NCBI GenBank assembly: GCA_031286585.1
Contig: JAITUC010000021.1
Span: 62,001-126,000 of the forward strand
DNA: 64,000 nucleotides
Direction: 5' to 3'
From: Delftia acidovorans
GTDB lineage: Bacteria > Pseudomonadota > Gammaproteobacteria > Burkholderiales > Burkholderiaceae_C
Shown here: in pieces, positions 36,884 through 44,006 of the stretch
Position numbering within the stretch: position 1 is the first letter of the stretch
Layout of the letters: each line of letters begins with the position of its first letter
Translations under genes and position numbers: made by a program
The notes under the pieces: generated by a model
Told to the model about the DNA's origin: nothing
What the model saw: only the letters and a program-made list of their open reading frames with translations
The model's database searches: none

Positions 36884-37852
36884 ATGCAACGCCGCCCCCT
36901 GCTGCTGCTGGCCGCAGCCGCCCTGCTGCCGGCCATCGCCCTGGCCCAAACCCCGCCGGACTGGCCCACGCGGCCTGTGCGCATGCTCGTGGGCTCGGCC
37001 CCGGGCGGCGGCACCGACGCCATGGCCCGCGCCGTGGCCGACCGGCTGGCGCCGCTGCTGCGCCAGCCCGTGGTGGTGGAAAACCGTCCCGGCGTCTCCA
37101 ACACCCTGGCCGCGGACATGGCTGCCAAGTCCGCCGATGGCCACACCATGGTGATGGGCGTGGTCACGGCCCACGCGATTGCGCCCCACCTCCTCAGGCT
37201 GGGCTACGACAGCAACCGCGACCTGGTGCCCGTGGCCTATGTGGGCTCGGTGCCCAATGTGCTGGTGGTGGGCAACGCCCTGCCCGCCTCGTCGGTGCAG
37301 GCCCTGGTCGCACTGGCCAAGAAGGAGCCGGGAAAGATCAACTTCGCCAGCAGCGGCACGGGCAGCACCCAGCACATCGCGGCCGAGATGTTCAAGGACG
37401 CGGCCGGCATTGAACTCACCCACGTGCCCTACAAGGGCAGCGCCGCCGCGCTGGTGGACCTGGTCGGCGGACAGGTGCAGATGAGCTTTGACACCATGCC
37501 TTCGGTGATCGGCCAGATCAAGGCCGGCAAGCTGCGCGCCCTGGGCGTGACATCGCCCCGGCGCAACGCCCAGCTGCCCCAGGTGCCCACGCTGGCCGAG
37601 GCCGGCCTGCCCGGCGTGGAGATAGGCGCCTGGTACGGCATCTACATGCCGGCCGCCACACCCCGCGCCGTGCAGGCCCGCGTGCACGACGAGGTCAACA
37701 AGGTGCTGGCCCTGCCCGAGACGCGCACGCGCCTGGAGGCCGTGGGCGCCGAGCTGCAGCCCATGGGCCAGGCCGAGTTCATCGCCTTCCACACCGCCGA
37801 GTACCAGCGCTTCGGCGAAATCATCCGCAAGAACCACATCAAGTTCGACTGA
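36884..37852 (+). CDS. Bug-family tripartite tricarboxylate transporter receptor (322 aa)
   Basis: Periplasmic solute-binding protein of the Bordetella-uptake-gene (TctC-like) family. A Sec signal peptide is cleaved about residue 21 (LLPAIALA-Q). Family motifs are PTRPVRMLVGSAPGGGTDAMAR, the VVVENRPG signature, GKINFASSGTGSTQHIAAEMF, THVPYKGSAAALVDLVGGQVQMSFD and PTLAEAGLPG. No TctA/TctB membrane genes are adjacent, as is usual for orphan Bug genes in Burkholderiales. First gene of a four-gene operon; its ligand is presumably the acid degraded by the downstream enzymes. GGAG precedes the ATG. Confidence 0.95.
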   Translation: MQRRPLLLLAAAALLPAIALAQTPPDWPTRPVRMLVGSAPGGGTDAMARAVADRLAPLLRQPVVVENRPGVSNTLAADMAAKSADGHTMVMGVVTAHAIAPHLLRLGYDSNRDLVPVAYVGSVPNVLVVGNALPASSVQALVALAKKEPGKINFASSGTGSTQHIAAEMFKDAAGIELTHVPYKGSAAALVDLVGGQVQMSFDTMPSVIGQIKAGKLRALGVTSPRRNAQLPQVPTLAEAGLPGVEIGAWYGIYMPAATPRAVQARVHDEVNKVLALPETRTRLEAVGAELQPMGQAEFIAFHTAEYQRFGEIIRKNHIKFD

Positions 37853-37859
37853 GCCGCAC

Positions 37860-38888
37860 ATGCCCGCATCCGAACTTCCCGTCGTCGCCCTGACCATGGG
37901 CGATCCCGCCGGCATAGGCGCAGAACTGATCGCACGCCTGCTGGCGCGGCCCGAGGCCATGCAAAAGGCCAACATCGTGCTGGCCGGTGACCCCTGGCTG
38001 TGGCAGCAGGGCCAGCGCATCGCAGGCCTGCAGGTGGCCACCACACCCATCGCCAGCATGGCCCACGCACGCGGCCGCACCGATACCGCCCTGCCCGCCT
38101 TCCTGGCCCTGGACACGGTGGCCCCCGATGCCGTGCACCAGGGACGTGCCGAAGCTGCAGGCGGGCGCTCGGTGCTGCAGGTGCTCGACCTGTGCATGGA
38201 TGCGGCCCAGGCCGGCCAGATCGATGCCATCTGCTTTGCGCCGCTCAACAAGCAGGCCATGAAGCTGGGCGGCCTGCGCCATGAGGACGAGCTGCACCAC
38301 TTTGCCGAGCACCTGGGCGTGACCGGCTATTTCTGCGAATTCAATACGCTGGGCGATCTGTGGACCTCGCGCATTTCGTCCCATGTGCCGCTCAGGGACG
38401 TGGCCGGCTATCTGAGCCAGGAGCGCATCGCGCAGGCGGCCGAGCTGCTCTACCGCGCGCTGCTGGCCAGCGGCATGGCGGCCCCCAAGGTGGCGGTGGC
38501 GGGCTTCAACCCGCACAACGGCGACGGTGGCACCTGCGGGCGCGAGGAGATCGACATCATCGCGCCGGCCGTGCGCGCGCTGCAGGCCCGCGACTGGCCC
38601 ACGCCCGATCCGTTCCACGGTCCCTTTCCGGCCGACACCATCTTCCTGAAGGCCCAGGCGGGCGAGTACCAGGCCATCGTGACCATGTACCACGACCAGG
38701 GCCAGATTGCCATCAAGCTGCTGGGCTTTGCGCGCGGCGTGACCGTGCAGGGCGGCCTGCCGGTCCCCATCACCACGCCGGCCCACGGCACGGCCTACGA
38801 CATCGCAGGCCAGGGCCGGGCCAGCGTGGAGGCCACCTGGCAGGCCTTTCTGATCGCCTGCCGCATGGGCGCAGCGCGCCTGTCCTGA
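37860..38888 (+). CDS. PdxA-family 4-phosphate dehydrogenase, catabolic type (342 aa)
   Basis: Homologous to 4-hydroxythreonine-4-phosphate dehydrogenase. Motifs include ALTMGDPAGIGAELIARLL, the metal-ligand region FNPHNGDGGTCGREE, the AGEYQAIVTMYHDQGQIAIKLLGF block and ITTPAHGTAYDIAGQG. Because it lies in a catabolic operon, seven nt after a Bug gene, I consider it a PdxA2-type enzyme rather than the vitamin B6 enzyme. PdxA2 proteins oxidise four-carbon acid phosphates such as threonate/erythronate 4-phosphate, yet no partner DUF1537 kinase is present here. Confidence 0.88.
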   Translation: MPASELPVVALTMGDPAGIGAELIARLLARPEAMQKANIVLAGDPWLWQQGQRIAGLQVATTPIASMAHARGRTDTALPAFLALDTVAPDAVHQGRAEAAGGRSVLQVLDLCMDAAQAGQIDAICFAPLNKQAMKLGGLRHEDELHHFAEHLGVTGYFCEFNTLGDLWTSRISSHVPLRDVAGYLSQERIAQAAELLYRALLASGMAAPKVAVAGFNPHNGDGGTCGREEIDIIAPAVRALQARDWPTPDPFHGPFPADTIFLKAQAGEYQAIVTMYHDQGQIAIKLLGFARGVTVQGGLPVPITTPAHGTAYDIAGQGRASVEATWQAFLIACRMGAARLS

Positions 38889-38918
38889 CTGATCGACTGA
38901 CTTCACTCCATCGCCACC

Positions 38919-40091
38919 ATGAAAATCAAATCCGTCCGCGCCCGCGTCTATGAATGGCAAGGCAAGACCGTGCCGCCCCAGGGCAACTTCTGCTCGAACG
39001 CCATGGACCTGCTCTATGCGCCGCAGGAGACCATGTCCACCTTCCGCTTCCATTCATGGACGGTGGTGGAGATCGAGACCGACGACGGCATCGTCGGACT
39101 GGGCAACGTGGCGCTGGCGCCGCGCATCGCCAAGGCCATCATCGACGAGTACTTGGCGCCCCTGGTCATCGGCCAGGACCCGTGGGACTACGAATACCTG
39201 TGGCAGCGCATGTACCGCGCCACCCACGCCTGGGGCCGCAAGGGCGTGACCATGGCCGCCATCTCGGCCGTGGACCTGGCCATCTGGGACATCCTGGGCA
39301 AGAGCGTGGACAAGCCCGTGTTCAAGCTGCTGGGCGGGCGCACCAAGGAAAGAATTCCCTGCTACTACAGCAAGCTCTACCGCACCGACCTCAAGACCAT
39401 GCAGGAAGAGGCGCAGAAATTCCTGGACCAGGGCTTCAAGGCCTTCAAGATGCGCTTCGGCTACGGGCCGGCCCACCTGCAGGAAGGCGTGCGCGAGAAC
39501 CTGCGCTCGGTCGAGGCCGTGCGCGAGGTCATAGGCTACGACACCGACCTGATGCTGGAGTGCTACATGGGCTGGAACCTGGAATACGCCAGGCGCATGC
39601 TCCCCAAGCTGGAGAAATTCGAGCCGCGCTGGCTGGAGGAGCCCGTGATCGCCGACGACATCGACGGCTACGCCGAGCTCAACCGGCTCACCAGCATTCC
39701 GATCTCGGGCGGCGAGCACGAGTTCAGCCTCTACGGCTTCAAGCAGCTGCTGGACAGGAAGGCCGTCAGCGTCGTGCAGTACGACACCAACCGCGTGGGC
39801 GGTATCACGGCCGCGCACAAGATCAACGCGCTGTGCGAGGCCTACAGCGTGCCCGTCATCCCGCATGCGGGCCAGATGCACAACTACCACCTGACCATGA
39901 GCACGCTGGCCTCGCCCATGGCCGAGTACTTCCCCATCTTCGACGTGGAGGTGGGCAACGAGCTGTTCTGGTACATCTTCGACGGCGAACCCGTGGCCGA
40001 GAACGGATTCCTGCAGCTCAGGGACGATGTGCCGGGCCTGGGCCTCACGCTCAAGACCGAGTACTTGGACCAATTCCGCATCGTCGAATGA
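38919..40091 (+). CDS. Enolase-superfamily dehydratase, L-rhamnonate-dehydratase-like (390 aa)
   Basis: Mandelate-racemase/muconate-lactonizing-enzyme fold: N-terminal capping domain, then a barrel with [52 protein letters not shown] and [13 protein letters not shown]. Inferred metal ligands are Glu214 (where many relatives have Asp), Glu240 or Glu241, and Glu266, with His316 as catalytic base. These resemble L-rhamnonate and related sugar-acid dehydratases, which produce 2-keto-3-deoxy acids. The downstream aldolase would cleave such a product. The substrate is undetermined. Confidence 0.88.
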   Translation: MKIKSVRARVYEWQGKTVPPQGNFCSNAMDLLYAPQETMSTFRFHSWTVVEIETDDGIVGLGNVALAPRIAKAIIDEYLAPLVIGQDPWDYEYLWQRMYRATHAWGRKGVTMAAISAVDLAIWDILGKSVDKPVFKLLGGRTKERIPCYYSKLYRTDLKTMQEEAQKFLDQGFKAFKMRFGYGPAHLQEGVRENLRSVEAVREVIGYDTDLMLECYMGWNLEYARRMLPKLEKFEPRWLEEPVIADDIDGYAELNRLTSIPISGGEHEFSLYGFKQLLDRKAVSVVQYDTNRVGGITAAHKINALCEAYSVPVIPHAGQMHNYHLTMSTLASPMAEYFPIFDVEVGNELFWYIFDGEPVAENGFLQLRDDVPGLGLTLKTEYLDQFRIVE

Positions 40092-40102
40092 GGGAGCACG
40101 CC

Positions 40103-41032
40103 ATGCCCGGAATTTCTCGGCCGCGCTACAGCGGCATCTTCCCCGTGGTACCCACCACCTTCCACGGGGACGGCACGCTGGATCTGGCCAGCCAGAGACG
40201 CTGCCTGGATTTCATGATCGACTCGGGCGTGGACGGCCTGTGCATCCTGGCCAATTTCTCCGAGCAGTTCCTGCTGGCCGATGACGAGCGCGAGATCCTC
40301 ACGCGCACGGCGCTGGAACATGTGGCGGGCCGCGTGCCCGTGATCGTCACCACCACGCACACCTCGTCACGCGTATGCGCCGAGCGCAGCCGCCGCGCGC
40401 AGGACATGGGCGCGGCCATGGTGATGGTCATGCCGCCCTACCACGGCGCCACCTTCCGCTTCGGCGAGGCCCAGGTCCAGGACTTCTTCCAGGCCGTGTC
40501 CGATGCCATCGCCATTCCCATCATGGTGCAGGACGCGCCGGCCGCAGGCACGCCGCTGTCCCCCGCCTTCCTGGCGCGCATGGCCCGCGAGATCGAGCAG
40601 GTCTGCTACTTCAAGATGGAAACCGCAGGCGCCGCCGGCAAGCTGCGCGAACTCATCGCCCTGGGCGGCGAGGCCATCGAAGGCCCCTGGGATGGCGAGG
40701 AAGCCATCACCCTGCTGGCCGACCTGGAGGCCGGCGCCACAGGCTACATGACGGGCGGCGGCTTTGCCGATGGCATACGCCCCATCATCGAAGCGCACCG
40801 CAGCGGCGACAGGGACCGGGCCTTTGCGCTATACCAGCACTGGCTGCCGCTGATCAACCACGAAAACCGCCAGGCGGGCTTCCTGGCCGCCAAGGCACTC
40901 ATGAAGGAAGGCGGCGTGATCGCCTGCGACGCGCCGCGCGCCCCCTGGCCGCCCATGCACCCCGAGGTGCGCCGCCAGTTGCTGGACATTGCGCGGCGGC
41001 TCGATCCGCTGGTGCTGCGCTGGGGGCGTTGA
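40103..41032 (+). CDS. Dihydrodipicolinate-synthase-family aldolase (309 aa)
   Basis: DapA/NanA-type (beta/alpha)8 class I lyase. GIFPVVPTTFHGDGTLD starts the barrel, GVDGLCILANFSEQFLLADDER gives the pyruvate-site loop (the usual GTTGE is replaced by ANFSE), VTTTHTSSRVC follows, and the Schiff-base Lys171 is in CYFKMETAG. Loss of the DapA-specific motifs and the operon context argue for a 2-keto-3-deoxy sugar-acid aldolase or dehydratase rather than lysine biosynthesis. AGGGAG six nt ahead selects the ATG at 40103. An alternative ATG at 40088 overlaps the previous stop. Confidence 0.88.
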   Translation: MPGISRPRYSGIFPVVPTTFHGDGTLDLASQRRCLDFMIDSGVDGLCILANFSEQFLLADDEREILTRTALEHVAGRVPVIVTTTHTSSRVCAERSRRAQDMGAAMVMVMPPYHGATFRFGEAQVQDFFQAVSDAIAIPIMVQDAPAAGTPLSPAFLARMAREIEQVCYFKMETAGAAGKLRELIALGGEAIEGPWDGEEAITLLADLEAGATGYMTGGGFADGIRPIIEAHRSGDRDRAFALYQHWLPLINHENRQAGFLAAKALMKEGGVIACDAPRAPWPPMHPEVRRQLLDIARRLDPLVLRWGR

Positions 41033-41114
41033 GGGATTGGGGTGTTGGGGGCGCAGCAGAGGGCTGCAGCCGCCTGCGCATGGGCTATGCTGCCACTGTG
41101 CCTGCCCAGCCCCA

Positions 41115-41492
41115 ATGAATCGACTGCCGCCCATGTCCGCTACCTCTTTGCCCCCTCCCGACTTCGAGCTGGACGATGCGCTGTATGCCAGAGCCCTGAC
41201 ATGGAGCGACGCCCAGGCCCTGGCCCAGCAGACCGTGAGCTTCTTCATGGCGGAGGGCGAGCACACCACCGGCATCGACATGCAAGTGCTCAGCGCAACG
41301 CAGACATCGGCCGACACGCCCGGCATGCTGCAGTTCTCCCTGGTGTTTCGCGGTCCGCGCCAGCCGCAGCTGCCACAGCGCACTTACCGCGTGCGCCATG
41401 CGCAGCTCGGTGACTACGCCATCTTCATCACGCCCATTGCGCAGTCGGCCGGCCATGTCGATTACGAGGCCTGCTTTTCCCATGCTGTCTGA
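41115..41492 (+). CDS. DUF6916-like small protein (125 aa)
   Basis: Soluble ~100-residue domain: LTWSDAQALAQQTVSFFM, LQFSLVFRGPRQPQLPQRTYRVRHAQLGDYAIFITPI, ending YEACFSHAV. It shares its pattern (F-x-x-L-x-x-Q-x-F ... FS/LVF ... LPQ-x-T ... H-x-x-LG ... I-x-P ... EA-x-F) with the Tat-exported protein encoded at 41993-42364, so the two are paralogues. I associate the family with DUF6916, often near tail-collar genes, from memory and by eye. The function is unknown. The start is uncertain (ATG 41115 or 41133). Its stop overlaps the GNAT start by 11 nt. Confidence 0.7.
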   Translation: MNRLPPMSATSLPPPDFELDDALYARALTWSDAQALAQQTVSFFMAEGEHTTGIDMQVLSATQTSADTPGMLQFSLVFRGPRQPQLPQRTYRVRHAQLGDYAIFITPIAQSAGHVDYEACFSHAV

Positions 41493-42006
41493 TCCGCTCG
41501 TGCCCGAGTTGCCGCCGCTGTATCTTGAGGATGTGCGGCTGCGCCTGGCCGAAGAAGCCGATTACGCTTTTCTCCGCGCCCTGTACCGCGAGGTACGCGC
41601 CGCCGAACTGGCGCCCGTGCCCTGGAGCGAAGCTGAAAAGCATGCCTTCTGCGATTCGCAGTTCGCTTTGCAGGACCGGCACTACCGCAAGCACTACGCG
41701 CACAGCGCGTTTTTCGTGATCGAGCGGGCAGGTCTGCCTATAGGCCGGCTCTACCTCAATCTCGCACCCGGGCCATTGGGAGTGATGGACATCTCGCTTG
41801 ACGCCGCTGTTCAAGGCCAGGGACTGGGCACGGCCCTCATGCAATGGCTGGCCGGCTGGGCGGATCAGGAAGGGCGCGACATGCAGCTGTTCGTGGAAGC
41901 CAACAACCCGGCCCGGCGCCTGTATACGCGCCTGGGCTTTGTCGAACAGGACCAGGAAGGCATCTACCTGCGCATGCGCAGGACTGCAGCGCTCAGCCGC
42001 GGTTGA
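41482..42006 (+). CDS. GNAT-family N-acetyltransferase (174 aa)
   Basis: Gcn5-related acetyltransferase with VRLRLAEEADYAFLRALYREVR at the N-terminus, the acetyl-CoA pyrophosphate loop VQGQGLGTALMQWL (the Q/RxxGxG/A motif) and the closing NNPARRLYTRLGFVEQ. The acceptor is unknown and could be a small molecule or a protein N-terminus/lysine. It overlaps the preceding DUF6916-like gene by 11 nt, so the two are translationally coupled, and it converges with the Tat-exported paralogue with a 14-bp overlap. Confidence 0.88.
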   Translation: MLSDPLVPELPPLYLEDVRLRLAEEADYAFLRALYREVRAAELAPVPWSEAEKHAFCDSQFALQDRHYRKHYAHSAFFVIERAGLPIGRLYLNLAPGPLGVMDISLDAAVQGQGLGTALMQWLAGWADQEGRDMQLFVEANNPARRLYTRLGFVEQDQEGIYLRMRRTAALSRG

Positions 42007-42364
42007 ACACGGCTTCCAGCAGACCGCCTTGCGCGTCGCTGGGACTCAGGAAGACAGCGTGGCGTCCCAGAGCCGGGTGAGCGATTTCCCAGGTGTTCTG
42101 TGGCAAGGCACCAGGGCGGGACAACTCAAACAGGGCGCTGAAAGACCGGTCACTCTGCAGCGCGTGTGGCAGCGCGCTCAGCGAAACCAAACGTAACTCA
42201 GCCGCTTCCCCGGCGACCGAGAAATTTTGGCCAAGCAGCGGCTGAAAGTGGCTGCGGCGCAACTCCATGGCCACAGCGCTGACGCCCATCGAAATGCTGG
42301 AAGCAGCCGCTGCAGCGGGCAAGGCCCCTGCAACCTGCATGAAAGCACGGCGTCCTGTCTTCAT
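41993..42364 (-). CDS. Tat-exported DUF6916-like protein (123 aa)
   Basis: The N-terminus GRRAFMQVAGALPAAAAASS is a twin-arginine-type signal. The mature part (LRRSHFQPLLGQNFSVAG..., FSALFELSRPGALPQNTWEIAHPALGRHAVFLSP, LLEAVFNRG) is a paralogue of the cytosolic protein at 41115-41492. The start at 42364 has AGGAAGGG upstream. It is divergent from the three tail-collar genes with 112 bp between. The presence of one cytosolic and one exported copy suggests related roles on both sides of the membrane (inference). Confidence 0.78.
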   Translation of the reverse strand: MKTGRRAFMQVAGALPAAAAASSISMGVSAVAMELRRSHFQPLLGQNFSVAGEAAELRLVSLSALPHALQSDRSFSALFELSRPGALPQNTWEIAHPALGRHAVFLSPSDAQGGLLEAVFNRG

Positions 42365-42389
42365 CGTGGCCCTTCCTGCCAAAGCAACG

Positions 42390-42410
42390 GCAGCAAAATA
42401 TTTTTGCTGC
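42390..42410. repeat. AT-rich perfect inverted repeat in the divergent promoter region
   Basis: GCAGCAAAA (42390-42398) and TTTTGCTGC (42402-42410) flank TAT. The repeat lies between the Tat-exported gene and the tail-collar operon. It could be an operator; as an RNA hairpin it could also act as a weak terminator. Confidence 0.6.
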
Positions 42411-42418
42411 GCAACAGG

Positions 42419-42448
42419 TTGGCATACTAAACTATTTTGCAATTATTA
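42419..42448 (+). promoter_or_regulatory. Possible promoter of the tail-collar operon
   Basis: TTGGCA (42419-42424) lies 18 nt from TTATTA (42443-42448) in an A/T-rich patch immediately upstream of the first tail-collar gene, adjoining the inverted repeat at 42390-42410. Confidence 0.35.
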
Positions 42449-42476
42449 ACGTTTTCTAACTTCACCCCACTTTGCC

Positions 42477-42980
42477 ATGGCTCAACCCTACGTTGGGGAA
42501 ATCCGGATGTTTGCCGGCAACTTCGCGCCGGCAGGCTGGATGTTCTGCGAAGGGCAGCAAATGCCCATCTCGGAATACGAAACCCTTTTCAATCTGATCG
42601 GCACGACATACGGCGGTGATGGCCAAAGCACGTTCGCCCTGCCAGACATGCGTGGCCGCATCCCCCTGCACGCGGGCAACGAATTCACGCTGGCCCAGGC
42701 CGCTGGAGTCGAAGAGGTCACGCTGACCGTCAATCAGATTCCAGCCCACACGCACGGCGTCCCCGCGTCCTCCGGCACCGGCTTTCTGGCCTCGCCCGCC
42801 GATGCGGTGTTTGCCAAGCACAGGGATCACAAGGCCTTTGCGAACGGTGCCCCCGCTACGCCCATGGCGGCCTCGATGGTGGGCGCGGTCGGTGGGTCAC
42901 AGCCCCATACCAATATGCCGCCCTATCTTTGCGTGAACTTCATCATCTCGCTGTTCGGCATCTATCCCTCACCCACCTGA
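42477..42980 (+). CDS. Tail-collar-domain (Mdp-like) protein 1 (167 aa)
   Basis: Phage-tail-collar (PF07484-type) protein, the family that includes bacterial microcystin-dependent protein MdpB. The N-terminal half has the signature GEIRMFAGNFAPAGWMFCEGQ, LFNLIGTTYGGDGQSTFALP and DMRGRIPLHAG. The C-terminal half has IPAHTHGVPASS and a conserved tail SQPHTNMPPYLCVNFIISLFGIYP. No signal peptide is found. In phages this fold forms receptor-binding fibre tips; the chromosomal role is unknown. The stop TGA overlaps the ATG of the next gene (TGATG), implying coupled translation. Confidence 0.9.
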   Translation: MAQPYVGEIRMFAGNFAPAGWMFCEGQQMPISEYETLFNLIGTTYGGDGQSTFALPDMRGRIPLHAGNEFTLAQAAGVEEVTLTVNQIPAHTHGVPASSGTGFLASPADAVFAKHRDHKAFANGAPATPMAASMVGAVGGSQPHTNMPPYLCVNFIISLFGIYPSPT

Positions 42981-43471
42981 TGTCTACCCCTTTTCTCGGA
43001 GAGGTTCGCGTCTTCTCCTTCAACTTCGCCCCCAAAGGCTGGGCCCTTTGCAATGGGCAATTGCTGCCCATCAACCAGAACCAGGCGCTGTTCTCGCTGC
43101 TGGGCACCACCTATGGTGGCAACGGGCAGACCAACTTTGCACTGCCCGACCTGCGCGGCCGCATGCCCATGCACATGGGGGCCGGCCATACGCTGGGGGA
43201 GAGAGCAGGCGAGCAAGCCCATACCCTGACCCTGCCAGAGATACCGCAGCACAGCCACGCCATGGCGGCTTCCGGCACTACGGGCCAGGCGACATCGGGC
43301 AACGGCAACCTGCCCGCAGCGGCGCGCGGCCACTATGCGCAAAGTGGCAATACGAGCATGCCCGCCCTGTTGGCCAATGTGGGAGGCGGGCAGCCACACC
43401 TCAATATGCCGCCCTACCTGACGCTGAGTTTTTGCATGGCGATGCAAGGCCTCTTTCCTACCCAGAACTGA
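42980..43471 (+). CDS. Tail-collar-domain (Mdp-like) protein 2 (163 aa)
   Basis: Paralogue of its two neighbours: GEVRVFSFNFAPKGWALCNGQLLPI, SLLGTTYGGNGQTNFALP, DLRGRMPMHMG, IPQHSHAMAASG and GGGQPHLNMPPYLTLSFCMAMQG. The middle part (TGQATSGNGNLPAAARGHY) differs from both paralogues, so divergence is concentrated in the central segment that in phage proteins lies at the exposed tip. It begins inside the stop codon of copy 1 and ends 5 nt before copy 3. Confidence 0.9.
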   Translation: MSTPFLGEVRVFSFNFAPKGWALCNGQLLPINQNQALFSLLGTTYGGNGQTNFALPDLRGRMPMHMGAGHTLGERAGEQAHTLTLPEIPQHSHAMAASGTTGQATSGNGNLPAAARGHYAQSGNTSMPALLANVGGGQPHLNMPPYLTLSFCMAMQGLFPTQN

Positions 43472-43476
43472 AGAAC

Positions 43477-43998
43477 ATGTCTGATCCCTTCGTCGCCGAA
43501 ATCCGCATTGGCGGGTTCAACTTCCCACCCAAGGGCTGGGCCTTTTGCGATGGTCAGCTCATACCGCTTTCTCAGAACACGGCGCTGTTTTCCCTGCTGG
43601 GAACAACTTATGGTGGCGATGGAAAATCCAATTTTTCCCTTCCCAACCTTCAAGGGCGCATGCCCATGCATCCAGGCCAGGGACCGGGGCTGTCCTTGCA
43701 CGATCTGGGCGAAACCGGCGGTACGGAAACCGTGACGCTGCTGGAATCGGAAATTCCCAGGCACACCCATCAGGCCCTGGCTGCTTCGCCCGCAGATCCC
43801 GCCGTGGCAAGCCCGGCCGGCGCAACCCTGGGCGCTGCACCCACGCGCCCCTACATTGCGCCGGGCTCCAGCACTTCGACGGTCAGCATGGCACCTGTGC
43901 AGCCTGCGGGCGGCAGCCAGCCACACAACAATCTTCCGCCCTACCTGGTCATGAACTTCATCATCGCCTTGCAGGGCATCTTCCCCGCGCGGAGCTGA
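43477..43998 (+). CDS. Tail-collar-domain (Mdp-like) protein 3 (173 aa)
   Basis: Third consecutive copy: AEIRIGGFNFPPKGWAFCDGQ, SLLGTTYGGDGKSNFSLP, NLQGRMPMHPGQGPGLSLHDLGETGG, IPRHTHQALAASPADP and GGSQPHNNLPPYLVMNFIIALQGIFP. It has a longer Ala/Pro-rich central segment than copies 1 and 2. It is followed after 8 nt by the giant SBBP/Ig-like gene, so all four genes probably form one transcript. Confidence 0.9.
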   Translation: MSDPFVAEIRIGGFNFPPKGWAFCDGQLIPLSQNTALFSLLGTTYGGDGKSNFSLPNLQGRMPMHPGQGPGLSLHDLGETGGTETVTLLESEIPRHTHQALAASPADPAVASPAGATLGAAPTRPYIAPGSSTSTVSMAPVQPAGGSQPHNNLPPYLVMNFIIALQGIFPARS

Positions 43999-44006
43999 GT
44001 ACACCT

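Noticed and set aside
37860..38888. Vitamin B6 enzyme PdxA (housekeeping)
   Set aside because: The operon context (Bug receptor, sugar-acid dehydratase, aldolase, divergent LysR) and absence of the usual ksgA/surA neighbours favour a catabolic PdxA2; sequence alone does not prove it.
38954..40087. A long frame upstream of and in frame with the aldolase gene, overlapping the dehydratase
   Set aside because: It is an out-of-frame reading of the dehydratase gene; the aldolase begins at the ATG at 40103 with its own AGGGAG site.
40103..41032. Lysine-biosynthesis DapA
   Set aside because: The GTTGE motif is replaced and the gene is in a catabolic operon; only the fold and Schiff-base lysine are shared.
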